Assembly: GCA_937961295.1 (NCBI GenBank)
Contig: CALGOK010000216.1
Location: 1-25,826 of the forward strand
DNA length: 25,826 nt
DNA from: an uncultured Gemmatimonadota bacterium
Lineage (GTDB): Bacteria > Gemmatimonadota > Gemmatimonadetes > Gemmatimonadales > GWC2-71-9
Direction: 5' to 3'
Part shown: piece by piece, positions 16,887-23,991 of the stretch
Numbering within the stretch: position 1 is the stretch's first letter
Layout of the letters: each line of letters starts with the position of its first letter
The notes under the pieces: model-generated
Told to the model about the DNA's origin: nothing
Database searches by the model: none
Seen by the model: the letters and a program-made list of their open reading frames with translations, nothing else
Program-made: the position numbers and the translations under genes

Positions 16887-17318
16887 ATGCGGGTCATGGT
16901 GATGGTCAAGGCGACGGACTCGAGCGAGGCCGGGGAGATGCCCTCCCAGGAGCTGCTCGAGGCGATGACCGCCTACAACGAGGAACTCTCCCGCGCGGGA
17001 ATCATGCTGGCCGGCGAGGGGCTCCACCCCAGCTCGCGCGGCTACCGCGTCCAGTTCGACGGCAAGAAGCGCTCGGTGATCGACGGGCCGTTCGCGGAGA
17101 CCAAGGAGCTGGTGGCCGGCTTCTGGATCTGGGAAGTGAAGTCGATGGAGGAGGCGATCGAGTGGGTGAAGCGCTGCCCCAACCCGATGCCCGGTCCGTC
17201 GGAGATCGAGATCCGGCAGGTGTTCAGCCCCGAGGACTTCGGTGCGGAGTTCACCCCGGAACTGCAGGAGCGCGAGGCGAAGCTGCGCGCCGAGGGTGAG
17301 GCGCGCCAGCGCCGGTGA
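16887..17318 (+). CDS. DGPF-domain / YCII-related protein
   Basis: The 143-residue protein carries the DGPF signature in VIDGPFAETKELVAGFWIWE (64-83), preceded by the ferredoxin-like YCII start MRVMVMVKATDSSEAGEMPS and GIMLAGEGLHPSSRGYRVQF (38-57). The C-terminus is a charged helix. AAGGAG sits 8 bases before the ATG. The gene's last four bases (GTGA) contain the start of the sigma factor gene that follows, so the two are translationally coupled. DGPF proteins are the usual genomic partners of ECF42 sigma factors; their molecular role is still unclear, and no anti-sigma membrane protein accompanies them. The assignment is firm. Confidence 0.92.
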   Translation: MRVMVMVKATDSSEAGEMPSQELLEAMTAYNEELSRAGIMLAGEGLHPSSRGYRVQFDGKKRSVIDGPFAETKELVAGFWIWEVKSMEEAIEWVKRCPNPMPGPSEIEIRQVFSPEDFGAEFTPELQEREAKLRAEGEARQRR

Positions 17319-18568
17319 GCGACACCCATCGCGCGGTCGAGGCGGTCTGGCGGATCGAGTCGGCACGACTCATCGCTGGACTCGCCCGGCTGACCGGCCA
17401 CGTGGGCCTCGCCGAGCACCTGGCACGGGACGCCTTCGTCGCCGCCCTGGAGCAGTGGCCGGTCGAGGGAATCCCCGATCGTCCCGGCGCGTGGCTTAGG
17501 ACGGCTGCGCGCCGACGCGGCATCGACCAGCTGCGTCGGCGCACCATGACCGACGCGAAGCACGAACTGCTCGGCGCCGCGCTCTCGGACATCGAGGAGC
17601 GGACACCGTATTTGGCCGCGGCGATCGACGACGACATCGGCGACGATCTGCTGCGCCTGATCTTCATCGCCTGCCATCCGGTGCTGTCGGCGGAGGCGCG
17701 TGCCGCGCTCACGCTCCGGCTGGTGGGCGGACTCGCCACCGAGGAGATCGCGCGGGCGTTCCTCGTGCCCGTCAGCACCATCCAGCAGCGGATCGTACGC
17801 GCCAAGCGCACGCTGGCCGAGGCGCGGGTGCCGTTCGAGCTGCCGCGCGGCGACGACCGCGCAGCCCGGCTCGACTCGGTGCTCGAGGTGATCTACCTGA
17901 TCTTCAACGAGGGCCACTCGGCGACCGCCGGCGACGACGTGATGCGCCCCGAGCTGATGCGCGATGCGCTCCGGATCGGACGGATCGTGGCGGAACTCGC
18001 GCCGACCGAACCGGAAGTGCACGGCCTGGTGGCGCTGATGGAGCTCACCGCATCACGAGGCGCGGCTCGAGTTGATCAAAGCGGCGCGCCGGTGTTGCTG
18101 ATGGACCAGGACCGCGGCCGTTGGGATCACCTGCTCATCCAGCGCGGCCTCGCGGCACTCACCCGCGCGGTGCGCGCCGGACCGCTCGGTCCGTATGCCC
18201 TGCAGGCCGCGATCGCGGCCTGCCATGCCCGGGCGCGACGCGCCGAGGAGACCGATTGGCCGCAGATCGCGGCGCTCTACGATGCGCTGGCGCAGGTGAT
18301 GCCGTCGCCGATCGTGGCGCTCAACCGGGCGATGGCGGTCGGGATGGCATACGGCCCGGATGCGGGACTGGAACTCCTCGATGCGTTGGCCGACGAGCCG
18401 AAGCTGGCCGGCTACCATCTGCTGCCCGCGGCGCGCGGCGACCTGCTCGAGCGGCTGGGGCGCGGGCGCGAGGCGGGTGAGGCGTTCGAGCGGGCGGCGG
18501 CGCTCACCGGCAACGTGCGCGAACGGGAGTTGCTGGTGAGGAGGGCGGCGGTGGCGCGGCGCGGGTAG
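17315..18568 (+). CDS. ECF42-type RNA polymerase sigma factor with C-terminal TPR-like extension
   Basis: The 417-residue protein is far longer than a basic ECF sigma factor (about 180). Region 2 spans about 5-80 (EHLARDAFVAALEQWP, PGAWLRTAARRRGIDQLRRR) and region 4 about 113-170 (LTLRLVGGLATEEIARAFLV, STIQQRIVRAKRTL). The extension begins with VIYLIFNEGHSA (192-203), the hallmark of ECF42/DUF6596. It continues through helical repeats with QDRGRWDHLLIQRG (265-278), GPYALQAAIAACHA (292-305), TDWPQIAALYDAL and PIVALNRAMAVG. In the family the extension replaces a membrane anti-sigma as the control device. The GTG start overlaps the DGPF-protein stop as GTGA. It probably drives the promoter of its own DGPF partner; this is known of the family, not shown here. 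Confidence 0.93.
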   Translation: MSDTHRAVEAVWRIESARLIAGLARLTGHVGLAEHLARDAFVAALEQWPVEGIPDRPGAWLRTAARRRGIDQLRRRTMTDAKHELLGAALSDIEERTPYLAAAIDDDIGDDLLRLIFIACHPVLSAEARAALTLRLVGGLATEEIARAFLVPVSTIQQRIVRAKRTLAEARVPFELPRGDDRAARLDSVLEVIYLIFNEGHSATAGDDVMRPELMRDALRIGRIVAELAPTEPEVHGLVALMELTASRGAARVDQSGAPVLLMDQDRGRWDHLLIQRGLAALTRAVRAGPLGPYALQAAIAACHARARRAEETDWPQIAALYDALAQVMPSPIVALNRAMAVGMAYGPDAGLELLDALADEPKLAGYHLLPAARGDLLERLGRGREAGEAFERAAALTGNVRERELLVRRAAVARRG

Positions 18569-18581
18569 CGACAATGTGATG

Positions 18582-18734
18582 TGTCACCCCGAGCGAGCTT
18601 CGCGAGCGAGGGGGCGGAGACTGGCGGACAGGCTCCGCCCCCTCGTTGCACTCGGGGCCGCCGCGAAGAGCGGCGGCCTCCGCCCCCTCGCCATCGCTGC
18701 GCGATGGCTCGGGGTGACAGCTGCGCTGTCACCC
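18582..18734. repeat. Compound palindromic intergenic element with five stems
   Basis: A 13-base outer pair (18582-18594 with 18707-18719, TGTCACCCCGAGC) encloses three perfect hairpins: 18607-18619 with 18633-18645, 18656-18664 with 18670-18678, and 18690-18697 with 18701-18708. A fifth stem, 18712-18720 with 18726-18734, reuses the outer sequence and overlaps the MoaD-like stop. CTCCGCCCCCTCG occurs twice (18633, 18678). It fills the gap between the convergent ECF42 and MoaD-like genes and may also terminate both transcripts. Confidence 0.75.
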
Positions 18735-19028
18735 TCCCGCGATCGCCCCCACCACCAGCAGCGGTTCCTCGCCGCGCGCCACTTCGTCGGGAAGCGGTGC
18801 GTCGGTGGGGTCGTGCGACAGGTCCTGCTCGCACGCGAAGAAGCGGATGAACGCACGCCGCTTGCCGCTCTGCTGATCGCGGATGGTGCCGCGCAGCTGG
18901 GGATGACGCGCCTCGACGGCATCGAGCACCGCGGCGATGGTGACCGGCGCGGCGACGTCGAACTGCAGCTCACCGTCGACCCTGGCGATCGCCCGCAGCG
19001 GCGAGGGCAACACCACGCGCACGTTCAT
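18729..19028 (-). CDS. MoaD/ThiS-like ubiquitin-fold sulfur carrier protein
   Basis: The 99-residue protein fits the beta-grasp carrier fold: a first strand MNVRVVLPSPLRAIA, a second strand (ELQFDV), the helix VTIAAVLDAVEARHPQL (29-45), a central RRAFIRFFACEQDLSH, and the closing VARGEEPLLVVGAIAGG. It stops exactly at Gly98-Gly99, the tail that MoaD, ThiS and other carriers need for adenylation and thiocarboxylation. Its ATG overlaps the stop of the upstream propeller gene as ATGA, so the two proteins are made together. No E1-like enzyme, MoaE or ThiG lies in the window, so it could serve molybdopterin, another sulfur pathway, or something specific to the propeller partner. The fold is well supported; the pathway is unknown. 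Confidence 0.85.
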   Translation of the reverse strand: MNVRVVLPSPLRAIARVDGELQFDVAAPVTIAAVLDAVEARHPQLRGTIRDQQSGKRRAFIRFFACEQDLSHDPTDAPLPDEVARGEEPLLVVGAIAGG

Positions 19029-20140
19029 GCCAGCGTCTGCACCTCGACCGAGAGCACCGCCGGCAGGTCGCGCACGATCGGCTCCCAGTGGTCGCCACCG
19101 TCGGGCGAGCAGTACACCTGCCCCCCGGTGGTGCCGAAGTACACGCCGCACTGGTCGAGCCGATCCACCGCAAACGCGTCGCGCAGCACGTTCACGTAGC
19201 AGTTCTCCTGCGGCAGGCCGTTGGTGAGCGCCTCCCATTCGTTGCCGCCGCTCCGGCTCCGGTACACCCGCAGCTTGCCGTCGGGCGGATAGTGCTCGGA
19301 GTCGCTCTTGATCGGCACCACGTAGATGGTCTCGGGCTCGTGGGCGTGCACCGCCACGGGGAATCCGAAGTCGCTGGGCAGGTTGCCGCTCACCTCGCGC
19401 CAGTTGTCGCCGGCGTCGTCGCTGCGCAGCACGTCCCAGTGCTTCTGCATGAAGAGCACCTCCGGGCGCGACGGATGCATCGCGATCCGGTGCACGCAGT
19501 GGCCCACCTCGGCATTCGGGTCGGGGATGTACTCGGAGTTGAGGCCCCTGTTGATCGGCTTCCAGGTGGTGCCGCCGTCGTCGGAGCGGAACGCCCCCGC
19601 GGCGGAGATCGCCACGAAGATCCGGTCGCGGTTGACCGGGTCGAGCAGGATGGTGTGGAGGCACATCCCGCCGGCTCCGGGCTGCCACTTGCTGCCGGTG
19701 CGGTGGTCGCGGAGCCCATTGAGCTCGCCCCAGGTGGCGCCGCCGTCGGTGGACTTGAAGAGTGCGGCGTCCTCGACGCCGGCATACACCGTGTCCGGAT
19801 CGTCGATCGACGGCTCGAGGTGCCACACCCGCTTGAACTCCCACGGATGCGGCGTGCCGTCGTACCACTGGTGGGTGCCGGTCTGGCCGCGATAGGCGAA
19901 CTCGTTGCCGACGGTGTTCCAGGTGGCACCGCCGTCGTCGGAGCACTGCATCACCTGCCCGAACCAGCCGCTCGATTGCGAGGCGTAGATGCGGTTGGGG
20001 TCGGCCGGCGAGCCGTTGACGTGGTAGATCTCCCAGCCCGGGAAGTGGGGGCCGCTCACGTCCCAGTCCTTGCGCTTGCCGTCGGCGGTGAGGATGAAGG
20101 CGCCCTTGCGGGTACCGACCAGCACGCGAACTCCGCTCAT
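19025..20140 (-). CDS. BNR/Asp-box beta-propeller protein (sialidase-like fold, function unknown)
   Basis: The 371-residue protein has six Asp-boxes (SxDxGxxW or close): 67-74, 130-137, 186-193, 240-247, 295-302 and 345-352. The regular spacing indicates a six-bladed propeller. The opening VRVLVGTRKGAFILTADGKR and absence of a signal peptide point to a cytosolic protein. Such sequences are often labelled exo-alpha-sialidase, but I see no sialidase arginine triad in an F/YRIP-type context and no export signal, so glycosidase activity is doubtful. Segments rich in His, Trp and Asp (GTHQWYDGTPHPWEFKRVWH, 88-107; GGMCLHTILLDP, 157-168) look conserved and may form a site. GGAGAG lies 4 bases before the ATG. 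It is coupled to the MoaD-like gene by ATGA. Confidence 0.88.
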   Translation of the reverse strand: MSGVRVLVGTRKGAFILTADGKRKDWDVSGPHFPGWEIYHVNGSPADPNRIYASQSSGWFGQVMQCSDDGGATWNTVGNEFAYRGQTGTHQWYDGTPHPWEFKRVWHLEPSIDDPDTVYAGVEDAALFKSTDGGATWGELNGLRDHRTGSKWQPGAGGMCLHTILLDPVNRDRIFVAISAAGAFRSDDGGTTWKPINRGLNSEYIPDPNAEVGHCVHRIAMHPSRPEVLFMQKHWDVLRSDDAGDNWREVSGNLPSDFGFPVAVHAHEPETIYVVPIKSDSEHYPPDGKLRVYRSRSGGNEWEALTNGLPQENCYVNVLRDAFAVDRLDQCGVYFGTTGGQVYCSPDGGDHWEPIVRDLPAVLSVEVQTLA

Positions 20141-20169
20141 CGCTCTCTCCGGGGTCAGGGGTGCCGCTC

Positions 20170-20187
20170 GGGCAACTGTCGTTGCCC
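20170..20187. terminator. Short perfect hairpin between anti-sigma and propeller genes
   Basis: GGGCAAC (20170-20176) pairs with GTTGCCC (20181-20187) around a TGTC loop. It lies after the anti-sigma stop and 30 bases before the propeller ATG (both minus strand). It may be a terminator of the sigma operon or an operator of the propeller gene; there is no T-run. Confidence 0.4.
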
Positions 20188-20243
20188 AGTCCTATGCTAC
20201 CCCCGATTCGGCCAACTGGCGACTGGTCGCGCCGAGTCGTGAC

Positions 20244-21227
20244 TCAGTCGTTGACGCGCGCCCGGATCGCCGCGACCGACTCGGCCGGGAAGCCGTCCGG
20301 CACCACCAGTCGCCAGACGATCCGCTCATCGACCCGACGCTGTGCCAGCCGGAACTCGGCACCCGCACTGCCGTAGACCACGTGCACCTCGGCGCCGCGC
20401 GACTCGACCCGCAGCGGGTGGCGACCGTCGACCAGCCGGATCGATCCGCCGAGGCGCTCAACCGCCTCGGCCAGGCCGATGGTGTCGGCCGCCGCGCGTT
20501 GCGCCACGACCTGGTCGCGGGGCACCAGCGACCCGAGCCGATTTGCCACACTGATGGAGTCGGCACGACGCGGCGCCGCGAACGCGTTCTCGGCGACCGT
20601 GCGCGACTCGATCTCTGCCATCCTGCCACCGGCGATCCTCGCAGGCTCGGTGCGCGCCTGATCGGCAACGGCGGCATCGAGCTCGTCGGCCGCCTTGGCC
20701 ACCGGTTCCTCGGCGCGCTCCCGCGCGGCGGGGGCCGCTGGTTGCGCCGCCGCCTGGCGCGTGGCCGCCAACCCCGTGGCACCGGCGGTCGGTGACGCGT
20801 CGCGGAGCTGCATGGTCGGGGTCGCGGCCGGCGCGGCCTCCCGGCGCGACACGTCGTCGCGCGCGGGAGGCACGGCGCGCACGGCAGCGGCGGGGGTCGG
20901 TGCGGGGGCGAAGAACTGCTGCTGCGGTGCGCGCGCGAGATATCCCGCGCCCGCGGCGATCACCAATGAGGCGGCCCACGCCAGTCGGCGGGTCCAGCGG
21001 GGGCGCCAGGCACGCGGGAGCGGGACGACGGTGCCCGCGTCCGCGGCCGGCGCATCATCCAGCACGCCGAGCAGCTCGTCGGCCTCGTCGGCGAGACCGC
21101 GCGCCGCGGCCAGCCGGTTGCGGCAGTGCTCGCAGGCGGCGAGATGTGCCTGGATCGCGGCCAGCTCGTCCGACGGCACCTCGCCGTCGAGCAGCTCCTC
21201 GATCCGTCCGTCATCCAGATGCGACAT
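20244..21227 (-). CDS. Probable zinc-finger anti-sigma factor with long periplasmic part
   Basis: The 327-residue protein begins with a ZAS/zf-HC2-type domain: RIEELLDGEVPSDELAAIQA, then H28-x3-C32-x2-C35 (HLAACEHCRNRL), the zinc-binding pattern of anti-sigma factors. A membrane helix lies at about 81-98 after PRAWRPRWTRR. The outer part (100-327) starts as a long Ala/Pro/Arg-rich low-complexity stretch. It ends in a compact domain (230-327) with LAEAVERLGGSIRLVDGRHP, EVHVVYGSAGAEFRLAQRRV and IVWRLVVPDGFPAESV. It follows the sigma factor gene with a 17-base overlap, the standard order for a cognate pair. GGGAGGA lies 5 bases upstream of the ATG at 21227. It would hold the sigma factor at the membrane until an envelope signal arrives; the signal is unknown. 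Confidence 0.85.
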   Translation of the reverse strand: MSHLDDGRIEELLDGEVPSDELAAIQAHLAACEHCRNRLAAARGLADEADELLGVLDDAPAADAGTVVPLPRAWRPRWTRRLAWAASLVIAAGAGYLARAPQQQFFAPAPTPAAAVRAVPPARDDVSRREAAPAATPTMQLRDASPTAGATGLAATRQAAAQPAAPAARERAEEPVAKAADELDAAVADQARTEPARIAGGRMAEIESRTVAENAFAAPRRADSISVANRLGSLVPRDQVVAQRAAADTIGLAEAVERLGGSIRLVDGRHPLRVESRGAEVHVVYGSAGAEFRLAQRRVDERIVWRLVVPDGFPAESVAAIRARVND

Positions 21228-21714
21228 CGTGTCCTCCCTCTCCTGCCCGGTACGCCTCCACCAGCTTGCGCCGAGCGCGCGACAGCGTGGTACCCACTGC
21301 GCCGCGCGCCAGCCCCAGCGTGGCGGCAATGTCGTCGTAGCTGAATCCCTCGGCCTTGAGCAGCAGTGCATCGCGGTCGCGCTCGCTCAGCGTGTCGAGG
21401 GCCGCGCGGACCTCGGCGATCCGGTCGGCCCGCTCCATCGCCTGGTCGGGTCGCTCGGCCGACGCCGGCTGCTCGGCCTTGTAGAGCACCAGGTGGCGCT
21501 GGCGGGTGACTGCGCGGCGTCCCTCTTCGCGCACCAGGTTGAGTGCCACGGCAAAGAGCCACGGGCGCGGATTGCGGGGCGGCGCGAACACCGCCCGCGC
21601 GAACACCTCCTGCGCGATCTCCTCCGCGCGCTCACGATCGCCGGTGCGCCGCATGAGCATGCGCACCAGCGAGTCGTGATACTCGCGAAAGAGTTCCGCC
21701 GCCGATGCGGTCAT
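21211..21714 (-). CDS. ECF-type RNA polymerase sigma factor
   Basis: The 167-residue product is a minimal ECF sigma factor. Region 2 covers about 6-72 (ELFREYHDSLVRMLMRRTGD, RAEEIAQEVFARAV, NPRPWLFAVALNLVREEGRR). Region 4 covers about 105-160 (RAALDTLSERDRDALLLKAE, GFSYDDIAATLGLARGAVGT, LSRARRKLVEAYRAG). The ATG at 21714 overlaps the stop of the VIT-vWA gene as ATGA, and its own end overlaps the anti-sigma start by 17 bases. A translational chain of three genes thus sets their ratio. The unusual point is that a secreted VIT-vWA protein comes first in the operon; it could be the regulated product or part of the sensing. The family is firm; the regulon is unknown. Confidence 0.93.
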   Translation of the reverse strand: MTASAAELFREYHDSLVRMLMRRTGDRERAEEIAQEVFARAVFAPPRNPRPWLFAVALNLVREEGRRAVTRQRHLVLYKAEQPASAERPDQAMERADRIAEVRAALDTLSERDRDALLLKAEGFSYDDIAATLGLARGAVGTTLSRARRKLVEAYRAGEGGHDVASG

Positions 21715-23882
21715 CGTCCCTCGAAGTCGGCAATGAAGCGTGCCAGTGCGCCGCGCTCCCATTCGGTGCGGCCACCCTCGGCCACCTTGAGCGAGACGCC
21801 GCGTCCGGCCACCACCACGGGGGTGCCCACCGCGAGCCGGTCCTTGAGCGCCGGCACGGCGGCCACCAACTCGAAGTATGCCTTGCTGAACGGGGCGATG
21901 GTGACCACCCGGGCGGTGTCGGCATGGCCGAGGTCGGTCCAGGCGCCACCGCGCCAGGCGAAGATCCGGTCACCGGCCCGTCGCACCTCGCGCTGCCGCG
22001 ATTCGTCGCCTTCGCGGCGGGCCATCTCGGCAACGCGGTTTGCCACCACCTGGTCGGCCGCTGCCAGCGTCTTGCTGCTGGTCATCCCCGCGGTGGCCTG
22101 GGCATCGGCGAAGGCACGGCCGCCGGTCATCTCGCGGGCCGCCGGCGCGTTGGGGACCGGGATCACGTCGCGCCGAACCAGCAGCTCCGGTTCCTGCACC
22201 AGGTACGAGGTGTACTCGGTGAGGATGCCGTGGCGCAGGCCGAGGTCGCGGATCTGGGCGATGAGGCGCTCGCTCGGACCCTCGAGGCGCACCTGGCGGG
22301 TGAGCTCGCCGATCCGGCGCGCTGCCCAGAGCTGGGCCACATAGCCGTTGCCGGGTTCGTGCCGCGGGAAGCGCGCGGTCACGGTGAACCGCTCGCGGCG
22401 ACCGTCGCGGGTTCCCTCGATCACCACGGCGCCGCTGCCGGTGCCGCGATAGCGTGCCAGCACCACCAGCTCTTCCCCGTAGAAGAGGTCGGGGAGCACG
22501 GCGGGCGCCATCTCGTGGAAGTCGACCGGTGCGCGCACGATGCGCAGGTCGGTGAGCGCCGGATGCGAGAGCTTGGCGATCACGCCACCCACCGCATCGG
22601 CCACGTCGGCACCCGGTGCCACGTAGGTGGCGGTGCCGCGGCCTTCCACCGCGAGGCGATCGAGCAGGTAGGTGTTGACGTCCTGTCCCACGCCCACGGT
22701 GAAGATCCTGGTGCGGCCGATGCTGCCCGCGGCGTTCGCGGCGATGCGGTCGGGCTCGCGCTCGCCGACCGACGGCAGTCCGTCGGTGAGCAGGAACACC
22801 AGCGCCAGGTGCTCGGGATCGGAGCGGAGCGAGAGCGCCGCGTCGATCGCGCCGGCGAGATTGGTGCCGCCGGTGGCGGCCAGTCCGTCGATGAAGCGGC
22901 GTGCCGCGGCGAGGTTGGCGGTCGTGGCCGTGGCAAAGCCCTCGCGGAAGTGGCGCACCGCGTTGCTGAAGGCGATCAGCCGGAAGCGGTCGCCCGGCCG
23001 CAGCGAACCGAGCGCCTGGTGCAGTGCGCGCCGGGCCTGGTCGATCTTGGCGCCGCTCATCGAGCCCGACACGTCGACCACGAACGTCAGGTCGCGCGCG
23101 GTGGCCGATTCGGCGCCGGCGGGCGGCGGCGAGAGCACCAGCAGCGCGAAGCCGTCGTCGCCCGGCTCGGCGTGCGGCAGCACCGTGCCGCCGACCAGGC
23201 CGCGCCGCAGCGGCAGCATCACGTCCACGTCGCCGCGGACGGGCGCATTGACGGTGAGGTGCAGCGCGTCACCGCGACGATCCTGCTCGAGTTCGTGCGT
23301 CGGCGAGTAGGCCGTGGCGTACTGGGTTGCACCGGTCGCGGTGACGGACATGGTCACCGGGGCATCGCCCCGGCTGCCGGCGGCGTAGCGGATCCGCAGC
23401 GCATCGCCCTGCCGCTCCACCAGCTGCGTGAAGCGAAGGATCACGGTGCGGGTCTCGCCCGGCTGGATCGGGAACACCTGGGCGCGCACCAGGCCGTGTC
23501 CCACCAGCGTGAGCAGGGCGGGATCCTTGAGGCGGCGCACGATCCCCTCGTAGATGGTGCGGGCCTCCTCGGCGGTCATCATCTCGCCGCGCAGTTCCTG
23601 CTCGCCCTGGAAGAGCGAGAAGTTGCTGAACACCGCCTCACCGGGGAGCGGGTAGTGATAGGTGCCTTCGGCGATGCCGCGACCGGTGTTGCGGAACCGC
23701 TCGGTGACCTCGAATCGCGCCACGCGGCCGTCGACGGTGACACGAACGTTCGATTCCACCCGGACCACGGCGGGGTCGGACCGCACCGGTCCGACGGGGC
23801 GGACCTCATCGATCCACCCCTGTGCGGGGGTGATCGCCAGGGGGGCGGCGAGGGCAAGGAGGATGGCAGGCAGCGAGCGCAT
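21711..23882 (-). CDS. Secreted VIT and von Willebrand factor A domain protein
   Basis: The 723-residue protein begins with a signal peptide (MRSLPAILLALAAPLAITPA). A VIT domain follows at about 25-155 (ESNVRVTVDGRVARFEVTER, FRNTGRGIAEGTYHYPLP, EARTIYEGIVRRLKDPALL, PGETRTVILRFTQ). A vWA domain spans about 264-445 with a complete metal-ion-dependent adhesion site: DVSGSMS (270-276), T340 in ATGGTNLAGA and D367 in LLTDGLP. The C-terminal 250 residues carry WAARRIGELTRQVR and HGILTEYTSYLV phrases usual for inter-alpha-trypsin-inhibitor-like bacterial proteins. It has no sortase signal or C-terminal anchor, so it is periplasmic, outer-surface or released. GGGAGAG lies 5 bases before the ATG at 23882. 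It heads the operon with the sigma and anti-sigma genes. Confidence 0.93.
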   Translation of the reverse strand: MRSLPAILLALAAPLAITPAQGWIDEVRPVGPVRSDPAVVRVESNVRVTVDGRVARFEVTERFRNTGRGIAEGTYHYPLPGEAVFSNFSLFQGEQELRGEMMTAEEARTIYEGIVRRLKDPALLTLVGHGLVRAQVFPIQPGETRTVILRFTQLVERQGDALRIRYAAGSRGDAPVTMSVTATGATQYATAYSPTHELEQDRRGDALHLTVNAPVRGDVDVMLPLRRGLVGGTVLPHAEPGDDGFALLVLSPPPAGAESATARDLTFVVDVSGSMSGAKIDQARRALHQALGSLRPGDRFRLIAFSNAVRHFREGFATATTANLAAARRFIDGLAATGGTNLAGAIDAALSLRSDPEHLALVFLLTDGLPSVGEREPDRIAANAAGSIGRTRIFTVGVGQDVNTYLLDRLAVEGRGTATYVAPGADVADAVGGVIAKLSHPALTDLRIVRAPVDFHEMAPAVLPDLFYGEELVVLARYRGTGSGAVVIEGTRDGRRERFTVTARFPRHEPGNGYVAQLWAARRIGELTRQVRLEGPSERLIAQIRDLGLRHGILTEYTSYLVQEPELLVRRDVIPVPNAPAAREMTGGRAFADAQATAGMTSSKTLAAADQVVANRVAEMARREGDESRQREVRRAGDRIFAWRGGAWTDLGHADTARVVTIAPFSKAYFELVAAVPALKDRLAVGTPVVVAGRGVSLKVAEGGRTEWERGALARFIADFEGR

Positions 23883-23977
23883 GGGGGCTCTCCCGGTTCT
23901 GGGTCGGCCGGGAGATGCAGCCACCCCGGAAAGTTGCACGCCGGGGGTCCGCGCTTACTCTCGAGGGAGAATGGCCC

Positions 23978-23991
23978 TAGAATCCGGGGAT
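23978..23991 (+). promoter_or_regulatory. Candidate promoter box TAGAATCCGGGGAT at the DUF305 start
   Basis: This is identical to the box at 11336-11349. If TAGAAT (23978-23983) is a -10, transcription would start at or next to the ATG at 23990, giving a leaderless mRNA. That agrees with the lack of a Shine-Dalgarno. TTACTC sits 17 bases upstream as a poor -35. Confidence 0.4.

Noticed and set aside
19025..20140. Exo-alpha-sialidase function for the Asp-box protein
   Set aside because: Asp-boxes are a fold motif and do not show catalysis. There is no export signal and no recognisable catalytic arginine/tyrosine context.
20231..20246. GAGTCGTGACTC-type sequence as a further heptamer array
   Set aside because: Only a short palindrome with at most two poor units that do not hold a 7-base register; it also overlaps the anti-sigma stop.
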